DNA of 64,000 nt from Brevundimonas goettingensis (GCF_017487405.1 NZ_CP062222.1:2589001-2653000), one strand, 5' to 3'. Shown: positions 17,805-25,961, numbered from the stretch's first letter. The notes: a model not told the origin generated them from the sequence alone. Translations and numbers: made by a program.

Positions 17805-19832
17805 ATGTCCAGCGAAGCCGAACGTCTAGCTCATCTGCACAGCTTCAACATCGTTGGAGCCCCCGCCAATCCGGTGCTCGACGCCGCCGCCCGGCTGGCG
17901 GCGAAGCTGTTTTCCTGCCCGATCACGGCGGTCACCCTGATCGACGAGGACACCCAGTGGCTGGCGGCCCGCACCGGCCTGGACCTCTGTTCGACCTCGC
18001 GTGAGGACGCCTTCTGCGCGGTGACCATCCAGCGCCCGCCCCGCGCCGTCATGGTCGTCGAGAACGCCGCGACCGATCCCCGCTTCCGCGACAACCCCCT
18101 CGTCACCGGCGAGCCCGGCATCCGCTTCTACGCCGGCGCCGCCCTGACGACCTCGGACGGCTTCAACCTCGGCGCCCTGTGCGTCATCGACACCGTGGCC
18201 CGCCCCCGCCCCTCTGACGAGGCCCTGGCGGAGCTGCGCGACCTGGCCGACCTGGCCGTCGCCGAGCTGGAGCGGCTGCGCGCCGAGCGTGGCCTGAGGG
18301 AGCGCGAACAGGTGCTGGACATGGCCGAGGCCATGAGCGGCGTGGGCCACTGGAAATGCGATCTGAAGACCGGCGCCCTGCTGTGGTCGGACGAAGTCTT
18401 CACCATCTGCGGCATGGACCGCGCGACCTTCAAGCCGGTGCTCGGCCGGTCGATCCATCTCTATGATGCGGAGGACCAGACCATTCTGACCGCCGCCATC
18501 GAGGCCACGACCTTGGGCAAGGGCCCCTTCCACCTGGAACTCGGCCTCAACCGGCCGGACGGCCAGAAGCGCCGCGTCATGGCCAAGGGCGACTGCCAGT
18601 TTGATCGCGAGGGCCGCCCAATCAGCCTGTTCGGCGTCTTCCAGGATGTGACCGAACAGCGCGCCGCCATCGTCGCCGCCGAACAGGCCGCCGCCGTCAA
18701 ATCCGAGTTCCTGGCCAATATGAGCCATGAGCTGCGCACGCCCCTGACCAGCATCGTCGGCTTCACCGACCTGGCCGCGGAACAGCCCGACCTGTCGCCG
18801 GTCATGCGCGACTATGTCCGCCGCATCGACAACGCCGGCCGCGCCCTGCTGTGCACGGTCAACGACATCCTCGACTTCTCCAAGCTGGAAGCCGGCCAGG
18901 TCGCCATCCGCCCCGAACCGACCGATCTGGAAGACCTGTGCCGCTCGACGCTGGAACTGTTCTCGCCCCAGGCGGGCGCCAAGGACCTGACGCTCGACTT
19001 CCGCATGGGCTCTGTCTCCTCGGCCCTCGTCCCCGCCCTGATGATCGACCCTGACCGGGTGCGTCAGGTCCTGCTCAATCTGATCGGCAATGCGGTGAAG
19101 TTCACCGCGACCGGCGGGGTCACGGTGGTCGCCGCCTGGGACCCGCGCACCCAGCGGCTGGGCGTCTCGGTCGCCGACACCGGCGCGGGCATTCCCGCCC
19201 ACAAGCTGGGCCTGCTGTTCCAGCGTTTCTCCCAGATCGACGGTTCGTCCACCCGCGGCGCAGGCGGGACAGGCCTCGGTCTGGCCATCTGCAAGGGCCT
19301 TTGCGAGGCCATGGGCGGGACAGTCGGCGCTGACAGCGTCGAGGGCCGCGGCAGCCGCTTCTGGTTCGAGATCGACGCCCAGGCCGCCAACGCCGCCCTT
19401 GAGGTCGCCTCGCCCGCCGAGATCATCCAGCTGTCGGCCCTGACCGGCTCCCGCGTGCTGATCGCCGACGACCATCCGGCCAACCGCGAACTGGCTCGCC
19501 TGTTCCTGTCGGGCCTCGGCGCCGAGGTGATCGAGGTCGAGGACGGCGCCGCCGCAGTCGACCGCCTTTCCGCCGAGACGTTTGATCTGGTGTTGATGGA
19601 CCTGAGGATGCCGCGCATGGACGGGCGCGAGGCCCTGAAGGCCGTACGCGCCAACATCGCCTTGGCCAATGACACTCCGATCCTGGCCTATACGGCCGAC
19701 GGCGACGGGGATACGTCCCTGCTGATGGCCGCCGGCTTCGCCGGGGTGGTGCCAAAGCCTCTGGTTCCGGCCGACTTCTTCCGTACGGTCAGTCGCGCCC
19801 TGTATGGCGCCGCGATGAAGCGCGCGGCCTGA
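17805..19832 (+). CDS. GAF-PAS hybrid histidine kinase
   Basis: A 675-residue cytosolic signalling protein without membrane segments. An N-terminal GAF domain (about residues 25-155, with GIRFYAGAALTT and GALCVID) precedes a PAS domain (about 185-295). The kinase core follows: NMSHELRTPLTSIVGF with the phospho-His, NLIGNAVKFT, DTGAGIPAHKLGLLF and GTGLGLAICKGL. A C-terminal receiver carries VLMDLRMPRMDG and ends near PKPLVPADFF. I use the ATG at 17805; a TTG 33 bases earlier is unlikely. It converges on a single-domain response regulator 7 bases away. The signal is unknown. Confidence 0.93.
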   Translation: MSSEAERLAHLHSFNIVGAPANPVLDAAARLAAKLFSCPITAVTLIDEDTQWLAARTGLDLCSTSREDAFCAVTIQRPPRAVMVVENAATDPRFRDNPLVTGEPGIRFYAGAALTTSDGFNLGALCVIDTVARPRPSDEALAELRDLADLAVAELERLRAERGLREREQVLDMAEAMSGVGHWKCDLKTGALLWSDEVFTICGMDRATFKPVLGRSIHLYDAEDQTILTAAIEATTLGKGPFHLELGLNRPDGQKRRVMAKGDCQFDREGRPISLFGVFQDVTEQRAAIVAAEQAAAVKSEFLANMSHELRTPLTSIVGFTDLAAEQPDLSPVMRDYVRRIDNAGRALLCTVNDILDFSKLEAGQVAIRPEPTDLEDLCRSTLELFSPQAGAKDLTLDFRMGSVSSALVPALMIDPDRVRQVLLNLIGNAVKFTATGGVTVVAAWDPRTQRLGVSVADTGAGIPAHKLGLLFQRFSQIDGSSTRGAGGTGLGLAICKGLCEAMGGTVGADSVEGRGSRFWFEIDAQAANAALEVASPAEIIQLSALTGSRVLIADDHPANRELARLFLSGLGAEVIEVEDGAAAVDRLSAETFDLVLMDLRMPRMDGREALKAVRANIALANDTPILAYTADGDGDTSLLMAAGFAGVVPKPLVPADFFRTVSRALYGAAMKRAA

Positions 19833-19839
19833 TCCGGGG

Positions 19840-20256
19840 CTAGGGCGCCGAGCGGACCTGGGTCATGTCGTCGAGCCACAGCAGGCCCGGGTCGCTCAGG
19901 ACCGCCTGAACCCTGGCCAGCAGATCGCCAGGCCGGATCGGCTTGACCAGATAGCCGCGCGCGCCCAGCCGTCTCGCGGTGACCATGTTCTGGGACTGGC
20001 CGGAAGCGGTCAGGAACAGTACCGGCGCCTCGGCCCAACTCTCGACCGACCGGAGCCGCCGCAAGGCCTCCAGCCCGTCCATCACCGGCATATGTAGATC
20101 CATCAGCACCATGGCCGGCGGCGCATAGGCCAGCCGCGTCAGCACCGCCGCCCCGTCCTTGGCCTCGACGGTCTCGAAACCGGCTCCGGTCAGGGCGATG
20201 GCGAGAAACTCGCGAACGCCCGCGTCGTCTTCGGCGATCAGGATTTGTCGGGTCAC
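19840..20256 (-). CDS. Single-domain response regulator (CheY-like)
   Basis: A 138-residue receiver domain. The acidic pocket is LIAEDDAGVREFL, the phospho-acceptor is MVLMDLHMPVMDG, the signalling residue is FLTASGQ and the conserved lysine is in YLVKPIRPGD. There is no output domain. A short tail (DDMTQVRSAP) follows. It is convergent with the hybrid kinase gene, so a phosphorelay partnership is plausible but unproven. Confidence 0.93.
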   Translation of the reverse strand: MTRQILIAEDDAGVREFLAIALTGAGFETVEAKDGAAVLTRLAYAPPAMVLMDLHMPVMDGLEALRRLRSVESWAEAPVLFLTASGQSQNMVTARRLGARGYLVKPIRPGDLLARVQAVLSDPGLLWLDDMTQVRSAP

Positions 20257-20337
20257 GGCCAGCTCGACAGAACAGCGCCCGGGAGAGGTCGGACGCGGGC
20301 TTCAGCCTAGGCCGTTCGGCGCCCGGCGCAACTGGCC

Positions 20338-20718
20338 TTAGGCGCCGCTGTTGATGTGCAGGATGTTGCCGTCCGGATCCTTGAACCAGACCATGCGGAA
20401 GTCGCCCGTGCGGTGGATGCCGTCGGCATAGGTCACATCCGGCATGTCATAGTGTTCGAACACCACGCCCTTTTCGGCCAGATCGGCGACGATGGCCTCG
20501 ACGTCGTCGCCGACGCCCCAGACCACGGCATTGGCCTGGTTGGTGCCCGCGAAGTCCGAGACATAGACGCCCAACCGGGTCGCCCCGGTCCGGAACATGA
20601 TGACCTGATCGCCCTCCTCCCGGGCGACCTCCAGACCCAGCGTCCCTTCATAGAAGGCGCGAGCCCGACCCAGATCCCTCACGGCGACGATGGCCGACGA
20701 AGCCTTGTCCTTGAGCAT
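20338..20718 (-). CDS. VOC/glyoxalase-fold protein
   Basis: A 126-residue protein of the vicinal oxygen chelate superfamily: AIVAVRDLGRARAFYEGTLG opens the fold and FRMVWFKDPDGNILHIN closes it. Typical metal positions are partly present (E/H near the second beta unit, H in ILHIN). Members include glyoxalases, dioxygenases and antibiotic-binding proteins; this short single-domain form cannot be assigned further. It follows the response regulator gene on the same strand with 81 bases between. Confidence 0.85.
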   Translation of the reverse strand: MLKDKASSAIVAVRDLGRARAFYEGTLGLEVAREEGDQVIMFRTGATRLGVYVSDFAGTNQANAVVWGVGDDVEAIVADLAEKGVVFEHYDMPDVTYADGIHRTGDFRMVWFKDPDGNILHINSGA

Positions 20719-20759
20719 GGCGATCTCCCTTGGCTGGAAGGGCAGCGTATGGACGCCAG

Positions 20760-22103
20760 TCAGGTTCCCGCGCAGGCGCCGCCGTCGGACCGCGCGACCG
20801 TGCCGCCCTTCATCACCAGCCTCAGGTCATGCAGGGCCGACAGCCCCGCCGCGGGATCGCCGGGCATGGCGATCAGATCGGCATAAGCCCCCGGCCGCAG
20901 CACGCCGAGCCCCGCATCGCCGATCAGCATCGCGGCGCCCCAGGTCGCCGACCGCAAGGCCTCGGTCGAGGTCATGCCCGCCTCGACATAGCCGTCCAGG
21001 GTCCCTCGCGCCGCTTCCCCGCGACCCGTGGGCCAGGGGACGTAGAAGTCCGAGCCCATGGCGATCCGCACGCCCGCCGCCCGGGCGCGGCGCAGCCGAT
21101 CGCGGGCGGGGGCCAGATGGGCGCGGACTTCGGCCTCGGGCGGCTGGACCGGCCAGTCGCGGGTGAAGGCGATGGCCATTTCGTCGGACGGATCGGTCGG
21201 GACCAGCCAGACGCCGCGCGCCGCCATCAGCCGAAGGGTTTCGTCGGAAATCTCATAGGCGTGTTCGATCGAGGCGACCCCCGCCTCCACCGCTTCCCGG
21301 ATAGAGGCGTCCGAGGTGGCGTGGGCCGCGACCGGAACGCCGTGGCGCTTGGCCTCGGAGACGACTGCGGCCATCTCGGCGACAGACAGCCTGGTCCGCT
21401 GGGGCGTGGCCTCGGGATACATCTTGATCACCCGGGCGCCGGCGGCGACCGCCTGGCGCACGGCCGAGCGGGCGTCGTCCGGGCCCTTGATGATGCGGTA
21501 CTCGCCGGCGATCAGGCGATGCGGATCCGCCGGCTGGGGCTCCAGCTGGCCACCCTCGGGCGCCAGACCCGGCCCGGAGCCGTAGAGACGCGGTCCCGGG
21601 ATATCGCCCTGATCGATGGCCCGCTGCAGGATGAGGTCGAGATACTGGCCCGAGTTGCCGAGGTCCCTGACCGTGGTGATCCCCGACTCGAGATAGGATC
21701 GTGCGCGTGGCGCGGCGTGCAGAACCCGGGCTGCATCGCCGTCGACGCCCTGATCCCGCGCGGCGGTCTCGGACAGGCTCTCGCGCGCGCGCTGTTCCAG
21801 CAGCAGATGGGTATGAGCGTCGATAAGGCCGGGCAGCACCGAGCACCGCCTCAGATCGAGCACGGTCGCCCCCTCGGGCGCGACCAGGTCGGCCTCGACC
21901 TGCCGGACCCGGCCATTCTGGATCAGCAGGTCGCGTGGGCCCACCATCCGCCCAGCTTCAGAATCGAACAGGTTTCCGGCCCGCACCATCGTCACCGGGC
22001 CCGGCGCTCGCTCCTGGGCCTCGGCGCGGGTCATGGCCGTCAAACAGGCGGCGACGGTCGCGGCCAGGAACAGGGCATGGCAGGCGGTGCGATGGACCGG
22101 CAT
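20760..22103 (-). CDS. Secreted amidohydrolase family protein
   Basis: A 447-residue exported TIM-barrel metal hydrolase. The signal peptide is MPVHRTACHALFLAATVAAC, continuing to AEAQERA; the start is fixed by GGAGAG just upstream. Metal-site motifs are LPGLIDAHTHLLLEQ, VIKMYPEAT (probable carboxylated Lys), VAAHATSD, ASIEHAYE and GSDFYVPWP. This matches the imidazolonepropionase-like/Xaa-Pro dipeptidase-related exported amidohydrolases. The substrate could be a dipeptide or a cyclic amide. It precedes the VOC gene with a 41-base gap. Confidence 0.9.
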   Translation of the reverse strand: MPVHRTACHALFLAATVAACLTAMTRAEAQERAPGPVTMVRAGNLFDSEAGRMVGPRDLLIQNGRVRQVEADLVAPEGATVLDLRRCSVLPGLIDAHTHLLLEQRARESLSETAARDQGVDGDAARVLHAAPRARSYLESGITTVRDLGNSGQYLDLILQRAIDQGDIPGPRLYGSGPGLAPEGGQLEPQPADPHRLIAGEYRIIKGPDDARSAVRQAVAAGARVIKMYPEATPQRTRLSVAEMAAVVSEAKRHGVPVAAHATSDASIREAVEAGVASIEHAYEISDETLRLMAARGVWLVPTDPSDEMAIAFTRDWPVQPPEAEVRAHLAPARDRLRRARAAGVRIAMGSDFYVPWPTGRGEAARGTLDGYVEAGMTSTEALRSATWGAAMLIGDAGLGVLRPGAYADLIAMPGDPAAGLSALHDLRLVMKGGTVARSDGGACAGT

Positions 22104-22136
22104 CTCTCTCTCCTTCGTGTCGGGGAGTAGAGACAA

Positions 22137-22169
22137 AATCGGCCGCCGGCGGATGCGCGGCGGCCGATT
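22137..22169 (-). terminator. Intrinsic terminator of kdsA
   Basis: Perfect 11-base stem AATCGGCCGCC / GGCGGCCGATT with an 11-base loop, followed on the minus strand by TTTTG. It lies 25 bases after the kdsA stop. Confidence 0.85.
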
Positions 22170-22193
22170 AAATCGCGGTAAGCCGGATCAGGC

Positions 22194-23045
22194 TCAGGCC
22201 TGAACGGCCTCGTGGATCGTCTTGAGCGTCTTGAGCAGGCCGTGGGAGGCCGTCAGGGGCAGGCAGCTCGGACCGTCGCACAGGGCCTTGTCCGGGTCCG
22301 GGTGGAACTCCAGGAAGACGCCGTCGGCGCCGGCGGCGACGGCCGCCTTGGCGATGATCGACACGCCCTCGCGGCGACCGCCGGTCGAACCGCCGCTGGT
22401 GCGCGGATCGGCGCCCGGCAGCTGGACGGCGTGGGTGGCGTCGATAGTCACCGGCACGCCCAGCTTCTGCATCTGGCCGATGCCCAGCATGTCGACGACC
22501 AGGTTGTTATAGCCGAAGGACACGCCGCGCTCGCACATGACGATGTCGAGCTCTGGCGCCGCCTCGCGGGCCTTCTTGATGATGTTGGCGCTGTCCCAGG
22601 GGGCCAGGAACTGACCCTTCTTGACGTGCATCCAGCCGCCGGCGGCGGCGGTGGCGCGGGCGGCCGCGACGACCAGATCGGTCTGGCGGCACAGGAAGGC
22701 GGGGATCTGGACCAGTTCGGCGACGGCGGCGACGCGTTCGGCCTGGTCGATCTCGTGGATGTCGGTGCAGACCGGCACGTTCAGCTCGGCCTTGATGATC
22801 TCGAGCTGCTTCAGCCCCTCGACGATCCCGGGACCGCGATAGGAGGTGATCGACGACCGGTTGGCCTTGTCGAAGCTGGCCTTGAAGACATAGGGCAGCC
22901 CCAGGTCCTCGCAGTTGGCCTTGAGCTCACGCCCGACGGCCAGGGCCATGTCGAGGTTTTCGAGCACATTGACGCCGGCGATGACGACGAGCGGTTGGCC
23001 GGCCCCGATGGAGAGGTTCCAGCGCTTGAGATGAATCATGGACAT
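22194..23045 (-). CDS. kdsA: 3-deoxy-8-phosphooctulonate synthase (KDO8P synthase)
   Basis: A 283-residue cytosolic enzyme that condenses PEP with arabinose 5-phosphate for Kdo of lipid A/LPS. Family motifs are visible: VFKASFDKANRSS, PVCTDIHE, IPAFLCRQTDL, HVKKGQFLAPWD, ERGVSFGYNNLVVDM and TIDATHAVQLPG. A Cys at the metal position (MCERG) suggests the metal-dependent class. It starts 18 bases after the fliE stop on the same strand, with a 16-base palindrome in that gap and no visible SD. ATG 23039 is an alternative start. Confidence 0.96.
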   Translation of the reverse strand: MSMIHLKRWNLSIGAGQPLVVIAGVNVLENLDMALAVGRELKANCEDLGLPYVFKASFDKANRSSITSYRGPGIVEGLKQLEIIKAELNVPVCTDIHEIDQAERVAAVAELVQIPAFLCRQTDLVVAAARATAAAGGWMHVKKGQFLAPWDSANIIKKAREAAPELDIVMCERGVSFGYNNLVVDMLGIGQMQKLGVPVTIDATHAVQLPGADPRTSGGSTGGRREGVSIIAKAAVAAGADGVFLEFHPDPDKALCDGPSCLPLTASHGLLKTLKTIHEAVQA

Positions 23046-23047
23046 GG

Positions 23048-23063
23048 CGGCCTATATAGGCCG
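23048..23063. promoter_or_regulatory. 16-bp perfect palindrome at kdsA start
   Basis: CGGCCTATATAGGCCG fills the gap between the fliE stop and the kdsA ATG. Its TATATA is placed like a -10 box whose start point would fall at or next to the ATG. Alternatively it is an operator or an RNA hairpin over the start site. Confidence 0.5.
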
Positions 23064-23363
23064 TCAGATCGGCATGCGCATTATTTCCTGATAGGCCTGA
23101 ATCACCTGGTCGCGCACGGCGATGACGGTTTCCAGCGAGGCTTCGGCGCTGGACACCGAGGTGACCACGTCGATCATATTGCTCTGGCCCTGGATGGCGC
23201 CGGTCATCTGGGTCTCGGCGGCCCGGGTCTGTTTGGTCATGTCGCCCATGACGTTCTGCAACATCTCGCCGAAGCCGGGCGCCGCCGCCGGGGCCGCTCC
23301 GCCCGTAGGCATTCCGCCGCCCTGCACCGCCGCATAGGCCTTCATCGCCGCCATCGGGTTCAT
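23064..23363 (-). CDS. fliE: Flagellar hook-basal body protein FliE
   Basis: A 99-residue protein that joins the MS ring to the proximal rod. The N-terminus MNPMAAMKAYAAVQGGG is followed by a Gly/Ala/Pro linker and the conserved C-terminal helices MTGAIQGQSNMIDVVTSVSS and ETVIAVRDQVIQAYQEIMRMPI, which define FliE. It is third in flgB-flgC-fliE, 11 bases after flgC. Exported by the type III apparatus without cleavage. Confidence 0.95.
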   Translation of the reverse strand: MNPMAAMKAYAAVQGGGMPTGGAAPAAAPGFGEMLQNVMGDMTKQTRAAETQMTGAIQGQSNMIDVVTSVSSAEASLETVIAVRDQVIQAYQEIMRMPI

Positions 23364-23374
23364 GGGCTAGCTCC

Positions 23375-23794
23375 TCAGCGCTTCAGGATGTCGAGGGTGC
23401 GGCTTTCCATCGACCGCGCCGTCTCGATGACGTTCAGATTGGCTTCGTAGGCGCGCTGCGCCTCGCGCATATCCATGGCCTCCACCAGGGTGTCGACATT
23501 GGGCCGCATCACATAGCCGTCGGCGTTGGCCGCCGGGTGGGACGGGTCGTAGTCCATCTTGAAATCGCTCTGGTCCGGTTTGACCTCGGCGAGGGCCACG
23601 CCGGTCGCGCCATCGACGTTCCGCGCCTCGAAGACCGGGATCTGGCGGCGATAGGGCGTGCCGCCGGGCGTCTCGGACGTCGACTGGGCGTTGGCGATGT
23701 TCTCGGCGATGATCCGCATGCGCGACTGCTGGGCGCGCAAGGCGCTCGAGGCCACGGCCATGGCGGTGTTACGGGGCGGAACCGGATCGGGCAT
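23375..23794 (-). CDS. flgC: Flagellar proximal rod protein FlgC
   Basis: A 139-residue rod protein. It reads ALRAQQSRMRIIAENIANAQ, the conserved N-terminal rod/hook motif, and YDPSHPAANADGYVMRPNVD, then YEANLNVIETARSM, the C-terminal motif. The order flgB-flgC-fliE and 20-base spacing to flgB support one operon. Confidence 0.96.
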   Translation of the reverse strand: MPDPVPPRNTAMAVASSALRAQQSRMRIIAENIANAQSTSETPGGTPYRRQIPVFEARNVDGATGVALAEVKPDQSDFKMDYDPSHPAANADGYVMRPNVDTLVEAMDMREAQRAYEANLNVIETARSMESRTLDILKR

Positions 23795-23814
23795 GGTCTA
23801 TTCCTGATCCCGGC

Positions 23815-24228
23815 TCAGCCGCCGGGCTTCTTGGCGGCCATCCGCAGCATGGACATGGATTTCTGATAGAGGCCGATCGCGGCGTCATAGGCCATGCGGC
23901 TCTCGGACATCTTGAGCATCTGCTCTTCCAGAACCACCGAATTACCGTCCAGCGTCGTCTCCGAGTCGGGCGAGGCCTGGGACGAGAAGCGCGCCACATT
24001 GGCCTGGGCTGGGGCGATATGGGCCGAGTTGGTGCGCGCCATCTGCAGCCCGCCGCCCTGACGCATGGCCGCGGCGAAGTCGGCGTTGGCCGGCTGCTGC
24101 AGGTCGCGGGCGACGAAGCCGGGCGTCGAGGAGTTGGCGATGTTCTGCGAGACCACCCGCTGGCGCTCGTCGAGCCAGTTCAGGCGGCCCTTGATCTGGC
24201 CCAGCAGTGGAACGTCGGCGATGCCCAT
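23815..24228 (-). CDS. flgB: Flagellar proximal rod protein FlgB
   Basis: A 137-residue rod protein and first gene of flgB-flgC-fliE. Motifs: LDERQRVVSQNIANSSTPGF at the N-terminus, LDGNSVVLEEQMLKMSE in the middle and ending SMLRMAAKKPGG. Divergent from fliO; the 143-base gap holds CtrA and ftr elements on the flgB side. Confidence 0.96.
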   Translation of the reverse strand: MGIADVPLLGQIKGRLNWLDERQRVVSQNIANSSTPGFVARDLQQPANADFAAAMRQGGGLQMARTNSAHIAPAQANVARFSSQASPDSETTLDGNSVVLEEQMLKMSESRMAYDAAIGLYQKSMSMLRMAAKKPGG

Positions 24229-24251
24229 CGGGCGGGTCTCCTGATCGGATA

Positions 24252-24265
24252 GGCAGAAAATGCCG
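24252..24265 (-). promoter_or_regulatory. ftr-like element upstream of flgB
   Basis: GGCAGAAAATGCCG, the same sequence as in front of fliQ and at the same 8-base distance from TTAACC. Probable FlbD site overlapping the -10. Confidence 0.65.
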
Positions 24266-24274
24266 CCTGCATGG

Positions 24275-24289
24275 TTAACAGGGCGTTAT
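24275..24289 (-). promoter_or_regulatory. CtrA box upstream of flgB
   Basis: On the minus strand ATAA-N7-TTAA, one base from the CtrA consensus; its TTAACC would be the -35 of the flgB operon. Confidence 0.6.
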
Positions 24290-24290
24290 T

Positions 24291-24305
24291 TCAACGGGTC
24301 GTTAA
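24291..24305 (+). promoter_or_regulatory. CtrA-like box upstream of fliO
   Basis: TCAA-N7-TTAA followed by CC, one mismatch from consensus and oriented towards fliO. A second TTAACC/GGTTAA inverted repeat spans 24302-24318. Confidence 0.5.
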
Positions 24306-24371
24306 CCACGATGGTTAAAGAGTCCTGTCCGACCGGCCGCGCGTTCCAGCGGCCCCGGAACCGTCGCCCGC

Positions 24372-24743
24372 ATGAACGTCCTTGATTTCGCCCGCGCCAT
24401 CTTCGGCCTGGCCTTTGTGCTGGGCCTGATCGGGCTCTGCGCCTGGGCCGCCCGCCGCTACGCCCCGCAGCTTCTGGCCAAACTGGGCGCCGAGCGGGGC
24501 GAGCGTCGCCTGCAGGTCATGGAGACCCTGGTCCTGGACCCGGCCCGCCGGTTGGTCCTGGTTCGCGTCGACGACGAGGAGCGGCTGATCCTGCTCGGCG
24601 AGGGCCGCGAACTGATCGAACCGCGCCAGCCTGCCGAACGGCCCACGCCGGCCGCGCCCGCGCCGGAACCGGCGCCCGTCGAGACGCCCCGCCCTTTCGC
24701 GCGCCTGAACCTCTCCGCCCTGAACAAGGGCGGTCTGAAGTGA
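24372..24743 (+). CDS. fliO: Flagellar biosynthesis protein FliO
   Basis: A 123-residue membrane protein that assists assembly of the FliP ring. One N-terminal membrane helix (IFGLAFVLGLIGLCAWAARR) is followed by a small cytoplasmic domain with LQVMETLVLDPARRLVLVRV and a Pro/Ala-rich tail. Sequence conservation in this family is low; the assignment rests on topology, the 'LDPxRxLVLVRxDxxE' motif and overlap by 4 bases with fliP. Confidence 0.9.
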   Translation: MNVLDFARAIFGLAFVLGLIGLCAWAARRYAPQLLAKLGAERGERRLQVMETLVLDPARRLVLVRVDDEERLILLGEGRELIEPRQPAERPTPAAPAPEPAPVETPRPFARLNLSALNKGGLK

Positions 24744-25567
24744 AGCTCGCCTCGTCCATCTTCACCATCCCGACCCGCGCCGAGCTCAAGCGGGCGGCCC
24801 TGCTGTCGCTGATCACCACCCTGCTCTGCCTGATCTGGCCTCTGGCCGCCTTCGCCCAAGATGCGGCGGCGGCCGCGAGCACCGGCTCCTCGATCAATGT
24901 CGACCTCGGCACCGGCGCCGGCCTGACCGAACGGGTGGTGCAGCTGGTCGGTCTGATGACCGTCCTGTCCCTGGCGCCGTCCATCGTGATCATGACCACC
25001 AGCTTCGTGCGGATCATCGTGGTTCTGTCCCTGCTGCGAACCGCGCTGGGCATGCAGCAGTCCCCGCCGAACGCCGTTCTGGTGTCCCTGGCCCTGTTCC
25101 TGAGCGCCATCGTGATGGCTCCGACCTGGCAGGACGCCTATGATTCGGGCATCCGCCCCCTGCTCGATCAGCAGATGGAACTGCCTCAAGCGTTTGATGC
25201 GGCGTCGGAACCTGTGAAAAACTTCATGCTCGCCCAGGTCGACCGCGGGGACCTGTCCCTGTTCACCCGACTGAGCAAGGTGGAGCCCAATACGGAGATG
25301 GCTGACCTGCCCCTGCGCGTGGTCACTCCAGCCTTCATGATCAGCGAGCTGAAGAAGGCCTTTGAAATCGGATTTCTCCTTTTCGTTCCGTTCCTTGTGA
25401 TCGATCTGGTGGTCTCCAGCGTGCTCATGTCCATGGGTATGATGATGCTCCCTCCGGTCGTGATTTCCCTGCCGTTCAAGCTCATCTTTTTCGTGCTCGT
25501 GGACGGCTGGAGACTGGTCGCCGGAAGCCTCGTCGAGAGCTTCACGCGACATACCGTCGGGGGGTAA
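24740..25567 (+). CDS. fliP: Flagellar export gate protein FliP
   Basis: A 275-residue central subunit of the FliPQR export gate. A cleavable N-terminal signal (LITTLLCLIWPLAAFAQ) precedes the family core: MTVLSLAPSIVIMTTSFVRI, LRTALGMQQSPPNAVL, TPAFMISELKKAFEIGFLLF and GMMMLPPVVISLPFKLIFFV. Overlaps fliO by 4 bases (ATGA). The GTG in the overlap region is the natural coupled start. Confidence 0.97.
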   Translation: MKLASSIFTIPTRAELKRAALLSLITTLLCLIWPLAAFAQDAAAAASTGSSINVDLGTGAGLTERVVQLVGLMTVLSLAPSIVIMTTSFVRIIVVLSLLRTALGMQQSPPNAVLVSLALFLSAIVMAPTWQDAYDSGIRPLLDQQMELPQAFDAASEPVKNFMLAQVDRGDLSLFTRLSKVEPNTEMADLPLRVVTPAFMISELKKAFEIGFLLFVPFLVIDLVVSSVLMSMGMMMLPPVVISLPFKLIFFVLVDGWRLVAGSLVESFTRHTVGG

Positions 25568-25678
25568 ACCCCCGCCCTCAGGGCGTTTGCGCGTCAACGC
25601 CGCTTGCCAAGCCGCCCCAAAAGCGTGTTGATCCCCCGGTCATCGTCCGGAATCGGGCGAGTTTATGGAAACGACCAC

Positions 25679-25957
25679 ATGACCACTCAAGCTGAACTGA
25701 TCGCCGCTGTCGCCAAGGACGCCGGTGTTTCGCAGGCCGACGCCGGCCGCGTGCTGGAAGCGATCGTCAAGAACATCCATTCGTCGCTGACCGCCGGTGG
25801 CGACGTCCGCATCTCGAACCTGGGCGTCTTCGACACCGCCGCTCGCGCCGAGCGCGAAGGCCGCAACCCGGCCACGGGCGCGACCATCAAGATCGCCGCC
25901 TCCAAGGCCGTCCGCTTCCGGGTCTCCAAGCCCCTGAAGGACGCGGTCAACAAGTAA
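25679..25957 (+). CDS. HU family DNA-binding protein
   Basis: A 92-residue nucleoid protein. It reads MTTQAELIAAVAKDAGVSQA and RISNLGVFDTAARAEREGRN, then PATGATIKIAASKAVRFR with the conserved Pro at the tip of the DNA-binding arm. The ATG at 25679 is the family start; the in-frame extension to 25604 is upstream leader. Homodimer binding bent DNA. I do not assign a hup versus ihf symbol, although the lack of IHF-specific features points to HU. Confidence 0.95.
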   Translation: MTTQAELIAAVAKDAGVSQADAGRVLEAIVKNIHSSLTAGGDVRISNLGVFDTAARAEREGRNPATGATIKIAASKAVRFRVSKPLKDAVNK

Positions 25958-25961
25958 GTTA

